This document shows, in pieces, positions 49,312 through 58,369 of a DNA stretch of 64,000 nt. The notes beneath the pieces are model-generated. The model saw only the letters and a program-made list of their open reading frames with translations, was not told the DNA's origin and made no database searches. Origin of the DNA: an uncultured Clostridia bacterium (lineage in GTDB: Bacteria > Bacillota > Clostridia > Lachnospirales > CAMVHY01); NCBI GenBank assembly GCA_947427385.1, contig CANEHT010000002.1:62001-126000 (forward strand). Reading direction: 5' to 3'. The first letter of the stretch is position 1; the number at the start of each line of letters is the position of its first letter. The position numbers were made by a program, and so were the translations under genes.

Positions 49312-51876
49312 TTAATTTTTTCCACAACATTGTTTGTATTTTTTACCACTACCGCATGGACACGGATCATTTCTGCCAATCTTAGCTTCTTTGCGTTGAA
49401 TCGGTTTTTTTTCGGCTGATTCAACATTTGTTGAAACTTCTTTTACAACTTGTTCGCGTTCCGGCGGCGTCTCAATTTGAACATTAAATAATCCACGAAT
49501 TGTATCAAGTTGAATATTATTGCTCATTTCCTCGAACATATCGTAACTCAAAAATTTATATTCAACTAACGGATCACGTTGTGCATAAGCACGCAACGAA
49601 ATTCCCTGACGCATCTGATCCATATTGTCAATATGATCAGTCCAATGTTGATCAACCATGCGCAAAGTTATAATCCGCTCAATTTCACGCATATGCTCAG
49701 CACCAAACTCATTTTCTTTTTCATCATAAATTTTCTGTGCACGCACAAATAATTGGTCAATTAAATCCGACTTTTTTAAAACTTCTTTGTCATCATCGCT
49801 CAGGACTACGGCAACCTCATGGAAAATTGGCAACAAAAATTCATTGAGATTATTGATATCCCAATCTTCAGGCAAATCTGACTCACCTGAATATAAATTA
49901 ACACTGCGCGTGATAACTTCTTTTAACATTTTCATTATGCTATCTTTGATATTTTCGCCTTGTAAAACTTTCAAGCGTTCGGCATAAATAATTTCGCGCT
50001 GCTCATTCATAACTTTATCGTATTCCAAAAGATGTTTACGTATTGCAAAGTTATTGCCCTCAACTTTTTTCTGCGCATTTTCAATGGCTTTAGATAAAAT
50101 TTTATGTTCAATTGCTTCGTCTTCGGGCAAGCCCAAAACGTCAACAATCTTCATCATTTTTTCCGAGCCAAACAATCGCATCAAATCGTCCTCAAGCGAA
50201 ATAAAAAATCGTGACTCACCGGGATCACCCTGACGACCTGAACGCCCACGCAATTGATTATCAATACGCCGCGATTCATGGCGCTCGGTTCCAATTATTT
50301 TTAGCCCACCTAATTCTTTTACACCATCACCGAGTTTTATATCGGTACCGCGCCCCGCCATATTTGTCGCAATCGTAACTGCATTTTTATTTCCGGCTTT
50401 AGAAATAATTTCAGCTTCTTTTTCATGATATTTTGCATTCAAAACTTGATGAGGAATTCCCTCACGCTTTAACATTTGACTAAGTTTTTCCGACTTATCA
50501 ATAGTAATCGTGCCGACCAAAACCGGTTGACCTTTTTCATACGATTGCTTAATTTCTTTTACAACTGCTCGAAATTTTGCAGCTTCAGTTCGATAAACTG
50601 AATCAGGATAATCAATACGAATGACAGGTTTATTTGGACTAATCTCAACAACATCCAAACCATAAATTTGCCGAAACTCATTCTCTTCAGTAACAGCAGT
50701 TCCTGTCATTCCAGCTTTTTTCGCATATTTATTGAAAAAGTTTTGGAAAGTAATTGTCGCTAAAGTTTTACTTTCTCGATTTACTTTTACACCTTCTTTT
50801 GCCTCAATAGCTTGATGCAAACCATCAGAATATCTGCGGCCGGGCATAAGCCGTCCAGTAAATTCGTCAACAATTATTATTTCATTTTCCTTGACAACAT
50901 AATCTTTGTCGGCCGCCATATTATAATTTGCCTTGAGCGCATTATTAATATGATGCTGCAGTTCAAGATTTGTAGGATCAGATAAATTTTCGATACGGAA
51001 AAATTTTTCCGCTTTTTTAATTCCTTCTTGAGTCAACGTAACACTCTTAGCTTTTTCGTCAACGACAAAATCGCCCTCTTCAATCAATTCTGTTTTTGTA
51101 ATTGGATTTAACGCCTCGTCCTCATTTAAAATTCGACCACGTGTCAAAGTTTTTACAAATGAATCGGCAATATTATAAAGCTGAGTAGATTTTGTACCAC
51201 TTCCAGAAATAATAAGTGGCGTGCGCGCTTCATCAATCAAAACGGAATCAACTTCATCTATTATCGCATAATTCAAACCGCGCTGAACCATTTGCTCTTT
51301 ATAAATAACCATGTTATCGCGCAAATAATCGAAACCCAACTCATTATTTGTCGCATAAGTTATATCGCAATTATAAGCCTGCTTACGCTCTTCCGCCGAC
51401 ATTGAATTTAAAACAACACCAACCGTTAAGCCAAGAAATTCAAAAATTTGTCCCATCCATTTTGCATCACGTTGCGCCAAATAATCATTTACAGTAACGA
51501 TATGAACGCCCTTGCCCTCAAGCGCATTAAGATATGCGGGCAAAGTTGCAACCAAAGTTTTACCTTCACCGGTTTTCATCTCCGCAATACGTCCCTGATG
51601 CAAAACGATACCGCCAATAATTTGCACATGAAAATGTTTCATTGCGAGCGTACGAAACGCTACCTCACGTACAACTGCAAAAGCTTCCGGCAAAATATCA
51701 TCAAGTGTTTTGCCATTCGCCAACATATTTTTAAATTCAAGTGTTTTATTTTTCAATTCATCGTCAGATAATTTTTGCATTTGCTCGTCAAGGTCTTCAA
51801 TTTTTTTAGCCAGTGGAAGAATTCGTTTAATTTCTTTTTCACTATAGCTGCCAAATAAATTTGTCAAGAAACTCAT
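49312..51876 (-). CDS. secA: Preprotein translocase ATPase SecA
   Basis: This 854-residue motor drives Sec-dependent export. It has Walker [14 protein letters not shown], the Q-motif-like [17 protein letters not shown] region, Walker [24 protein letters not shown]2 with [34 protein letters not shown], the scaffold helix with [20 protein letters not shown], and the C-terminal zinc motif [16 protein letters not shown] 51876 follows GGAGG; the frame extends upstream without a site. secA-prfB is the conserved Bacillota order. Confidence 0.97.
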   Translation of the reverse strand: MSFLTNLFGSYSEKEIKRILPLAKKIEDLDEQMQKLSDDELKNKTLEFKNMLANGKTLDDILPEAFAVVREVAFRTLAMKHFHVQIIGGIVLHQGRIAEMKTGEGKTLVATLPAYLNALEGKGVHIVTVNDYLAQRDAKWMGQIFEFLGLTVGVVLNSMSAEERKQAYNCDITYATNNELGFDYLRDNMVIYKEQMVQRGLNYAIIDEVDSVLIDEARTPLIISGSGTKSTQLYNIADSFVKTLTRGRILNEDEALNPITKTELIEEGDFVVDEKAKSVTLTQEGIKKAEKFFRIENLSDPTNLELQHHINNALKANYNMAADKDYVVKENEIIIVDEFTGRLMPGRRYSDGLHQAIEAKEGVKVNRESKTLATITFQNFFNKYAKKAGMTGTAVTEENEFRQIYGLDVVEISPNKPVIRIDYPDSVYRTEAAKFRAVVKEIKQSYEKGQPVLVGTITIDKSEKLSQMLKREGIPHQVLNAKYHEKEAEIISKAGNKNAVTIATNMAGRGTDIKLGDGVKELGGLKIIGTERHESRRIDNQLRGRSGRQGDPGESRFFISLEDDLMRLFGSEKMMKIVDVLGLPEDEAIEHKILSKAIENAQKKVEGNNFAIRKHLLEYDKVMNEQREIIYAERLKVLQGENIKDSIMKMLKEVITRSVNLYSGESDLPEDWDINNLNEFLLPIFHEVAVVLSDDDKEVLKKSDLIDQLFVRAQKIYDEKENEFGAEHMREIERIITLRMVDQHWTDHIDNMDQMRQGISLRAYAQRDPLVEYKFLSYDMFEEMSNNIQLDTIRGLFNVQIETPPEREQVVKEVSTNVESAEKKPIQRKEAKIGRNDPCPCGSGKKYKQCCGKN

Positions 51877-51947
51877 AATTGCCTCCAAAAAAAATAATTT
51901 CACGCATAATAGTTTAACAAAAATAAAACTAATGCGCAAAATTATTT

Positions 51948-52403
51948 TTATGAATAAAGTTTTTGAATGGGATTAATTTTTACGCGGCCGCAACCAACAT
52001 TAACTGTCATTTTTAAAAAATATTTTTGACCACGCAAATTTATTGTACACGCACTTCCGGTTGTCCCACGTAAAGTATAAGCTACTGAATTTTCTTTGGC
52101 ATTCGTAAAAATATTTATACCCAACGGCAAATTAATTTGCGAAACTTTTCGGAGTAAACCACTATCATCCGCACGTCGCACATAATATGAATTTTTATTT
52201 GAATCAAAAGTCAAAACATATTTTCTTTTTTCATCGACAGCATTTTTTTGGCAATACCTTAAATTTGAACGCAAAATATTTGCGGATTGAACAATTCGAT
52301 GGCGCTCGACAGCATTAAAAGAAATTGAACCTAAACTTAAAATTATCACACTAATTGCCAACGAAATTATTAATTCAATTAATGTAAAACCTTTTTTATT
52401 CAT
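51948..52403 (-). CDS. Pseudopilin with prepilin leader (GspH/ComGD-like)
   Basis: This 151-residue protein has the class III leader [22 protein letters not shown], with processing after Gly and Glu at mature position 5. The rest ([45 protein letters not shown]) matches the GspH/FimT or ComGD minor pseudopilin pattern, including the QxxAxxxxxxY helix and the G-R-V end. No pilus assembly genes adjoin it. It is the second orphan prepilin of the window (see 22991). Confidence 0.85.
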   Translation of the reverse strand: MNKKGFTLIELIISLAISVIILSLGSISFNAVERHRIVQSANILRSNLRYCQKNAVDEKRKYVLTFDSNKNSYYVRRADDSGLLRKVSQINLPLGINIFTNAKENSVAYTLRGTTGSACTINLRGQKYFLKMTVNVGCGRVKINPIQKLYS

Positions 52404-52461
52404 CTTAACCTCAAAAAATAATTTTATTATTAGATTATCAAAATCATCCGTATTTTTACAA

Positions 52462-52492
52462 CAAAAAAATCAAATCCGAAGATTTGATTTTA
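52462..52492 (-). terminator. Terminator of the 52497 gene
   Basis: On the minus strand AAATCAAATC, a TTCG tetraloop and GATTTGATTT followed by a T run form a stem directly past the stop. Confidence 0.85.
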
Positions 52493-52496
52493 AAAA

Positions 52497-53885
52497 TTAT
52501 TTTGTTGCTTGCTTGTTCTGTGATGTTTTTTGTTTCTCTTGGTCGTTTTTTTCATTTTCCAGAGCTTGCTTTGCTTGCGCAAGTTTCCCTTTATTTCCTT
52601 CGCTTACTACCATATGAATAGGACTTACTTGTTTTTCATTCATTGAAACATTCTGTGAGAAAAGATTACTCATTAAATTCATACCGTCTAAAGCATTTGT
52701 TAATGCTTGTTTCTGTTCAGAATTTAAATTTGGATTCGCTTGTAATTTATTAAGGTAACTTAAAGTAGAATTAATCAATCCTCCAAGATTAAAGAAAATT
52801 GTAGTTTTATTTTGCTCTTGGTTTACAGTTGCTTTAGCTTGATCTTGACTTACAGTTGCTTTAGCTTGATCTTGACTTACAGTTGCTTTAGCTTGATCTT
52901 GACTTGCAGTTGCTTTAGCTTGATCTTGACTTGCAGTTGCTTTAGCTTGATCTTGACTTATAGTTGCATTAGCTTGATTTAATAAATTTTCATTAAATTC
53001 ATTAGTGAAATTTTCCAATTTTTCTTTTTGAGCATCATTTAAATTTTTCAATCTCGTCTGATTTGCCTCATGTACATTATGCCATACTTCTTTAACTGTT
53101 ATTTTTTTGAATTTTTCTAAATTGTTTTCTCTGAAATTATCTATCTTCTCTAAAGCATTATTTAAATCTCCCTCTAATTTACTAATTTCTCCACTATAAA
53201 TGTTCATTGCATTTTCATTAGCTTTAATAAAAGCTTCATTAGCTCTATTTATATCATCAGGAGTTTTAGCATCTTTTAAAGCATTTTGATAATCTTTTTT
53301 ATTTTGTCTCAATTGTTTATTTAACCTACCTTTTGCCCCTCCAAGGCCAAGGAAACCATTCTGTTTAAAGTAATTCATTATTTTATTTCCTGTCCTTCTC
53401 AAAAAAGCCACAAACCTCGTTCCTCCTCTCATTAACCAACGCCCTGCTTTTTCAAATGGTAATCTCAATGCATAATTCATAAAATTATAAATATGTGTAA
53501 AAGCTCTTTTTGCACAAAACTCAGTAGCTATTTTTGTTTCTCCGAACCATCTTTTTATTGGATAACTTTGCAGTATCAAATAATTTAATTTAGCATTAAG
53601 GGAAGCATTTTCTTGTTGCAATGATGATATTGAGTCCTGTTGTTCCTTAATACTTGAAGTAACATTATTTAAATTATTATCAAGATTTTGTTCCTCTTTA
53701 TTTAAATTATTTTCTAATTCATTAAAAACTTCTCCCGCATTTTTTTGAGCATCTGCATTCACTTCTGGTTGAACTTCTGCATTTTCATTCGGCTGAACTT
53801 CTGCATTCACTTTTGGTTGAACTTCTGCATTTGCCACATTTTGCTCAACCTGCTCATTTTCATTAAAATTTTGTTCATTTTCCAT
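52497..53885 (-). CDS. Unknown repeat-rich hydrophilic protein
   Basis: This 462-residue protein is unrecognised. Near the N-terminus an eight-residue unit NAEVQP(x)2 repeats about four times. Next comes an acidic helical region, then a basic amphipathic block (YPIKRWFGETKIATEFCAKR, RLPFEKAGRWLMRGGTRFV) that could touch membrane or nucleic acid. Long charged helices follow, then a nine-residue unit ATxSQDQAK repeated five to six times (27-bp units, about 52815-52985). The C-terminal third is helical, ending in QEKQKTSQNKQATK. There is no signal peptide or clear membrane helix. ATG 53885 follows GAGGAG at 9 nt. It is monocistronic with a UUCG-loop terminator. Confidence 0.8.
   Translation of the reverse strand: MENEQNFNENEQVEQNVANAEVQPKVNAEVQPNENAEVQPEVNADAQKNAGEVFNELENNLNKEEQNLDNNLNNVTSSIKEQQDSISSLQQENASLNAKLNYLILQSYPIKRWFGETKIATEFCAKRAFTHIYNFMNYALRLPFEKAGRWLMRGGTRFVAFLRRTGNKIMNYFKQNGFLGLGGAKGRLNKQLRQNKKDYQNALKDAKTPDDINRANEAFIKANENAMNIYSGEISKLEGDLNNALEKIDNFRENNLEKFKKITVKEVWHNVHEANQTRLKNLNDAQKEKLENFTNEFNENLLNQANATISQDQAKATASQDQAKATASQDQAKATVSQDQAKATVSQDQAKATVNQEQNKTTIFFNLGGLINSTLSYLNKLQANPNLNSEQKQALTNALDGMNLMSNLFSQNVSMNEKQVSPIHMVVSEGNKGKLAQAKQALENEKNDQEKQKTSQNKQATK
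52815..52985 (-). repeat. 27-bp in-frame tandem repeat
   Basis: Five to six consecutive 27-bp units, nearly identical ('gttgctttagcttgatcttg' on the plus strand plus a variable junction), encode ATxSQDQAK. Confidence 0.9.
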
Positions 53886-53969
53886 AACAATCATCTCCTC
53901 ATAATTTAATATTATTATTGTAACATCATTTTCATATTATGTCAAATATGTTATGTTTTTATTTTAAAT

Positions 53970-55019
53970 TTAATTTTTCTTTGAATAATCTTCCAAAATA
54001 ATTTTTCCGGTGATAATCATAATCGGGCCGAAAATTACACCAAGTAATCCAAAAATTTTCAGGCCGATATAAATTGCAGCTAACATTAATAATGGATGAA
54101 CACCAATTTGTTTTCCAATAAGTTTTGGAGAAAGAATATGACGCATCATTCGCGTTGATAAATATGTTATGAGTAAAACAATTGCGCGATTAAAATTCTC
54201 ATTTAAAAAACAATAAGCGGCCCATGGCCAAATTATAAATCCAGTTCCGAAAATTGGAAGTGCGTCGACAATCGCACTTACTAATCCTAAGAATAATGCG
54301 TACGGATATTTTATAATGCAAAAACCAATCGTACATATAGCAGCCGTAACACTCATCATTATAAATTCAGCTTTAATGTAAGCAGTTAATCCTTGTAGGC
54401 ATCCTTTTTTTAATTGCCCAAATGTAACTAAAATTTTTTTTGGTACAATACGTTGACAAAATTCTCGTATCAAAATTTTATCTTTAACGAAAAAAAATGC
54501 AGCTATCATTGTTACTACGACATTTAAAAATAATTCAGGAATAATTTTTACGATGTTACCAGATTGACTTAAAAATGTAGTCAATTTTTTTTGTACGCAC
54601 TCATAAATATTTTGTTTCATATCTTTTGGAATTATACTGATTACATGATTATATTTTAATTTGAATTGCTCAAGCTTAATCATAAATTCTTGAGTATAAA
54701 ATGGTATATTCGCAAAAAAATATTTTCCTTCCATTATTACGCGTGATAAAATTGTTTTACAAAAAAATATTATAAGTACGATAAAAATGATACAGCATAA
54801 AAATGACGCTATCGCTTTACTAATTTTTAATCTCTTACTTAAAATTATTACGAATGGATTTAGTACCAATGAAATAATATAACCAAAAATAAATGGTGAG
54901 ACGTAATAAAAAATATATTTGAAAAATATCCATGTTACTACTAAAAATAATAAGACGTAAGCAATTTCATCTATTTGCTTACGATTTTTTTTGTAGTACT
55001 CCAATTTTTCTCTCACCAC
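53970..55019 (-). CDS. AI-2E family permease, YtvI-like
   Basis: This 349-residue polytopic protein of the AI-2 exporter (UPF0118) family has N-terminal helices including YVSPFIFGYIISLVLNPFV, and the conserved C-terminal block VSAIVDALPIFGTGFIIWPWA, LSPKLIGKQIGVHPLLMLAAIYIGLKIFG and LGVIFGPIMII. Among Bacillota this variety includes YtvI, a sporulation-associated membrane protein; the specific substrate is unknown. The start is uncertain, because two consecutive GTG codons overlap a possible AGGTGG ribosome site. It is divergent from glgA. Confidence 0.85.
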   Translation of the reverse strand: MVREKLEYYKKNRKQIDEIAYVLLFLVVTWIFFKYIFYYVSPFIFGYIISLVLNPFVIILSKRLKISKAIASFLCCIIFIVLIIFFCKTILSRVIMEGKYFFANIPFYTQEFMIKLEQFKLKYNHVISIIPKDMKQNIYECVQKKLTTFLSQSGNIVKIIPELFLNVVVTMIAAFFFVKDKILIREFCQRIVPKKILVTFGQLKKGCLQGLTAYIKAEFIMMSVTAAICTIGFCIIKYPYALFLGLVSAIVDALPIFGTGFIIWPWAAYCFLNENFNRAIVLLITYLSTRMMRHILSPKLIGKQIGVHPLLMLAAIYIGLKIFGLLGVIFGPIMIITGKIILEDYSKKN

Positions 55020-55023
55020 CTAT

Positions 55024-55052
55024 TTGATTTTTTTCACTATGCTTGCTATTAT
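55024..55052 (+). promoter_or_regulatory. Sigma-A promoter of glgA
   Basis: TTGATT (55024-55029), 17 nt and TATTAT (55047-55052) with an extended TGC are present, 30 nt before the start. Confidence 0.6.
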
Positions 55053-55081
55053 AGTACAAAATAAATTTTATGGAGTTACTT

Positions 55082-56494
55082 ATGATTAAAAAAATATTAT
55101 TTGCCGCATCTGAAATGGTCCCTTTTATAAAAACTGGCGGCTTGGCTGATGTCATTGGTTCCTTACCTATCGTATTAAAAAATAAAAATACTGATACGCG
55201 TGTCGTTATCCCTCTATATAAAAATATATCCCAAAATAATTTGGAATATGTAACAAAATTTTGTGTATTTAATGATTGGCGCTGCCAATACGCTGATATT
55301 TATAAAATAAATTTTGACGTACCGGTTTACTTCATAAAAAATGATTACTATTTTAATCGTGATAAAGTTTATGGATATAGTGATGATTTTGAACGCTTCG
55401 CATTTTTCTCTAAAGCTCTACTAAATTTATTACTGGAAATAAATTTTCAACCCGATATTATTAATTTTAATGATTGGCAAACCGGTTTGAGTTGCTTGTA
55501 CCTCAAAGAATTTTTTTGCCGTAATGATTTCTATAAAAATATAAAAGCTGTCTTTACTATACATAATTTGCAATACCAAGGTCTCTTCGATAAAAATATT
55601 TTAAGTCAAATTCTTCTGAATGATGAATATTTCTCAATCGATAAACTTGAATTCTATGGATGTTTAAATTTTATGAAGGCCGGCCTTCTATATTCTGATG
55701 CAATTACTACCGTAAGTCCAACTTATGCAAATGAAATTAAAACTTTAGAATATGGCTGCGGATTAGATGGCGTACTCCGAAAAAGAAATAATATCACTGG
55801 AATTTTAAATGGTTTAGATTATAAAAAATATGACCCACAAACAGATTCGCGAATATTTAATTTCAATAAAGATGATTTATCTGGAAAAATTTTAAATAAA
55901 AAAGCTTTATGTGAGAGATTTAATTTTAATTTCAATAGTGAAATACCAATTGTTTGCGTAGTCTCACGATTTGCTGAGCAAAAAGGTTTTGATATTATTT
56001 ATAAAGCACTGGAAAAAATTTTGGCATTAGATTTGCATTTGATAATAGTTGGAACGGGTGAGCATTCAATTGAAAATTTATTTTCGCAAGCTCAAGAAAA
56101 TTTCCCAAATCTTCATGTAAATATAATTTTTAGTGAAGAACTAGCGGCAAAAATTTATGCAGGTGCTGATATTTTTTTAATGCCGTCAAAATTTGAACCA
56201 TGTGGGCTCGCACAAATTATGTCAATGAGATATGGGACAATTCCTGTTGCACGAAAAACTGGCGGGCTTATTGATACAATTATTGATTACTCAACTGATT
56301 TAGAAAATGCAAATGGATTTTTATTTGAGCAATATGATGCTGATGCACTATTTAATTCATTAAAATTAGCGACAGATTTATTTAAAAATAAAAATATCTG
56401 GCACAAAATTATCTCTAATGCAATGAATAGTGATTTCTCATGGGATAACTCTGCTCAAAAATATCTTTCCCTATACCAAAATTTACTCCAATAA
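55082..56494 (+). CDS. glgA: Glycogen synthase (ADP-glucose type)
   Basis: This 470-residue GT5 enzyme extends alpha-1,4-glucan from ADP-glucose. It begins KKILFAASEMVPFIKTGGLADVIGSLP with the KTGGL substrate motif. It has FNDWQTGLSCLYLK, FTIHNLQYQGLFD, TTVSPTYANEI, GILNGLDY, VVSRFAEQKGFD and the C-terminal donor motif SKFEPCGLAQIMSMRYGTIPVARKTGGL. ATG 55082 follows GGAG at 5 nt; the ATG at 55070 has no site. It works with glgB at 45862. Confidence 0.95.
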   Translation: MIKKILFAASEMVPFIKTGGLADVIGSLPIVLKNKNTDTRVVIPLYKNISQNNLEYVTKFCVFNDWRCQYADIYKINFDVPVYFIKNDYYFNRDKVYGYSDDFERFAFFSKALLNLLLEINFQPDIINFNDWQTGLSCLYLKEFFCRNDFYKNIKAVFTIHNLQYQGLFDKNILSQILLNDEYFSIDKLEFYGCLNFMKAGLLYSDAITTVSPTYANEIKTLEYGCGLDGVLRKRNNITGILNGLDYKKYDPQTDSRIFNFNKDDLSGKILNKKALCERFNFNFNSEIPIVCVVSRFAEQKGFDIIYKALEKILALDLHLIIVGTGEHSIENLFSQAQENFPNLHVNIIFSEELAAKIYAGADIFLMPSKFEPCGLAQIMSMRYGTIPVARKTGGLIDTIIDYSTDLENANGFLFEQYDADALFNSLKLATDLFKNKNIWHKIISNAMNSDFSWDNSAQKYLSLYQNLLQ

Positions 56495-56665
56495 TTATTT
56501 TTTCTTCTTGTTAAATATTTTCGTCATTAGTTCATCTATCTCTTTATCTAATTCCTTAAGTTTATCTAATTGTTTTGAAAAATTTTTTTTGCGCGGTTTG
56601 TATAATTGCTGAAGGATTTTATTCTTCAGTTTCTTTTTTTGCACGGTATTTCGTATTTATATAAT
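56495..56665 (-). other. Possible C-terminal extension or small ORF past the ferritin-like gene
   Basis: Just past the ferritin-like stop, the next frame stays open down to 56495 and encodes a lysine/leucine-rich helix (NKILQQLYKPRKKNFSKQL, then KLKELDKEIDELMTKIF and KKKK). It could be a separate GTG-started ORF of 49 residues without ribosome site, or an extension reached by a shift at an A7 tract. It may also be noise. Confidence 0.3.
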
Positions 56666-57095
56666 TTAATTTTGCTGCATGCGCTTGCTCATCCGTTATT
56701 ATCTCATATATCATATCTCGTATCTGTAAATTTAAAAATAAAAACATTAAGCGCCTATATATCTCAACCGCTTCTAATTCCCCAAAAAATGCTTTCGCTA
56801 TCTCCTCTAATATATTCCCACTTATTTCTACTTTCCCTACTTGAACTACCGGCTCATTCCCAGTAAGTTGTTTGTAAATCTGTGATAAATATTTATAATG
56901 TTTCTGCTCATCTAAACTCATTTGTCTTAATATCTCTTTTACTTCTTTATCATTAACTTGCTCCATCATTTGCATATAATAATCTTTATCCTTTAGCTCA
57001 TCTTCAAGTGCTAGTATTAACATTTCAGTAATTTTATTTTTTTGAGAATCTTCTTCCGACATTATTTTTATTTGTTCTAAATTATATGGGTACAT
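56619..57095 (-). CDS. Ferritin-like/rubrerythrin-type diiron protein
   Basis: This is a 158-residue four-helix protein. The two half-motifs of ferritin-like diiron proteins are visible: LALEDELKDKDYYMQM with DEQKHYKYL, and FFGELEAVEIYRRLM with DEQAHAAKLNYI, giving glutamate and histidine metal ligands. There is no C-terminal rubredoxin domain. Such proteins act in iron storage or peroxide defence in anaerobes. A second ORF-like stretch follows in the +1 frame. Confidence 0.8.
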   Translation of the reverse strand: MYPYNLEQIKIMSEEDSQKNKITEMLILALEDELKDKDYYMQMMEQVNDKEVKEILRQMSLDEQKHYKYLSQIYKQLTGNEPVVQVGKVEISGNILEEIAKAFFGELEAVEIYRRLMFLFLNLQIRDMIYEIITDEQAHAAKLNYINTKYRAKKETEE

Positions 57096-57187
57096 ATTTT
57101 TTTTGCCTCCATTCTTTTTATTTATTATTCATATGCAAGTAAATTAATTTTGTTGATAAATAATTTAATACTATGGAGAGTAAGATT

Positions 57188-58357
57188 ATGACAAAATTTT
57201 TAATCCATAAATTTATTCCTAACTATAATAATAAAAAAAGTGCGGCCGTACGAAATTCATATGCTTCCTTATCATCTATCATTGGGATTATATGTAATAT
57301 TATTTTATTTGCCGTAAAATTTTTTATCGGCCATACTACTGCAAGTATCTCAGTCATTACTGATTCATTTAATAATTTATCAGATGTAAGTTCATCAATA
57401 ATAGTTTTACTTGGATTTAAGATAGCGAATCAACCGGCAGATAAAAAACATCCATTTGGATATGGGCGAACAGAATATTTAACAACGTTAATTATTTCGA
57501 TAATAATTATGTATCTGGGCTACACATTTTTTAAGGAATCACTACATGATATTTTTTATCCGCATAAATTAAATTTAAATATGATTTCATTAATAAGTTT
57601 AATTTTTAGTGCGCTACTAAAATTTTGGCTAAGTATTTTTAATAAGAAATTAGGTAATGCGATTTCATCAAAGACATTAATTGCGGCATCAATTGATTGC
57701 CGTAATGATGTCATTATTACTTGTACTACGATTTTTTCTTTACTTTGTAGTAAATTTACAAATATAATTATTGATGGCTATGTCGGAATATTTGTTTCGG
57801 TATTATTTTTTTACTCCGGATTTACAATTTTTCGTGGAACTATCTCTTCACTTTTAGGTGAACCTATTGATAAAAATTTAATAAGTGAGATAAAAAAATC
57901 ATTAAAGAATTATGATGGGATACTTGGCGTCCACGATTTAATTGTTCATAATTACGGCCCAAATAAAATTATGGCATCAATTCATGCCGAAGTTGCTAGT
58001 GATATGAAATTAAGTGCGAGCCATGATATAATTGAGCGCGCTGAGAAAGAATTAAGTCATAACCTTAATATCGAACTTGTAATACATACTGACCCAATTG
58101 AGATAAATGACCCACGTATACAAAAATTTTCTTCCATTGTTAAAAATTATCTAGCGAGTAAAAGTAAAGAACTTGACGCACATGATTTTCGATTAGTTGA
58201 CGGTAAAAGCTATATAAATTTCATATTTGATTTAGTCGTACCATTTGGATATACGAAAGTACAAATGGAAGATTTAAAAATGGATTTAGAGAAAGTTTTA
58301 CAAAATTATAATGACAAAATAATTTGTATCATAAATTTTGAGAATGGGTATAACTAA
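57188..58357 (+). CDS. Cation diffusion facilitator (CDF) metal transporter
   Basis: This 389-residue CDF antiporter exports Zn2+, Mn2+ or Fe2+. Six membrane helices include SVITDSFNNLSDVSSSIIVL (DxxxN-type metal site on helix 2), the KKHPFGYGRTEYLTTLII motif and SIDCRNDVIITCTTI on helix 5. The cytoplasmic C-terminal domain has IVHNYGPNKIMASIHAEV and VIHTDPIE. A second ferredoxin-like extension follows. ATG 57188 follows GGAGA at 8 nt. Metal specificity is not clear: the helix-2 site DxxxN departs from the zinc-type HxxxD. Confidence 0.92.
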   Translation: MTKFLIHKFIPNYNNKKSAAVRNSYASLSSIIGIICNIILFAVKFFIGHTTASISVITDSFNNLSDVSSSIIVLLGFKIANQPADKKHPFGYGRTEYLTTLIISIIIMYLGYTFFKESLHDIFYPHKLNLNMISLISLIFSALLKFWLSIFNKKLGNAISSKTLIAASIDCRNDVIITCTTIFSLLCSKFTNIIIDGYVGIFVSVLFFYSGFTIFRGTISSLLGEPIDKNLISEIKKSLKNYDGILGVHDLIVHNYGPNKIMASIHAEVASDMKLSASHDIIERAEKELSHNLNIELVIHTDPIEINDPRIQKFSSIVKNYLASKSKELDAHDFRLVDGKSYINFIFDLVVPFGYTKVQMEDLKMDLEKVLQNYNDKIICIINFENGYN

Positions 58358-58369
58358 AAGGTGAAGCAG

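Noticed and set aside
52815-52985. 27-bp repeats considered as a CRISPR array
   Set aside because: Units are contiguous without spacers, in frame, and encode a peptide repeat inside an ORF; no cas gene is near.
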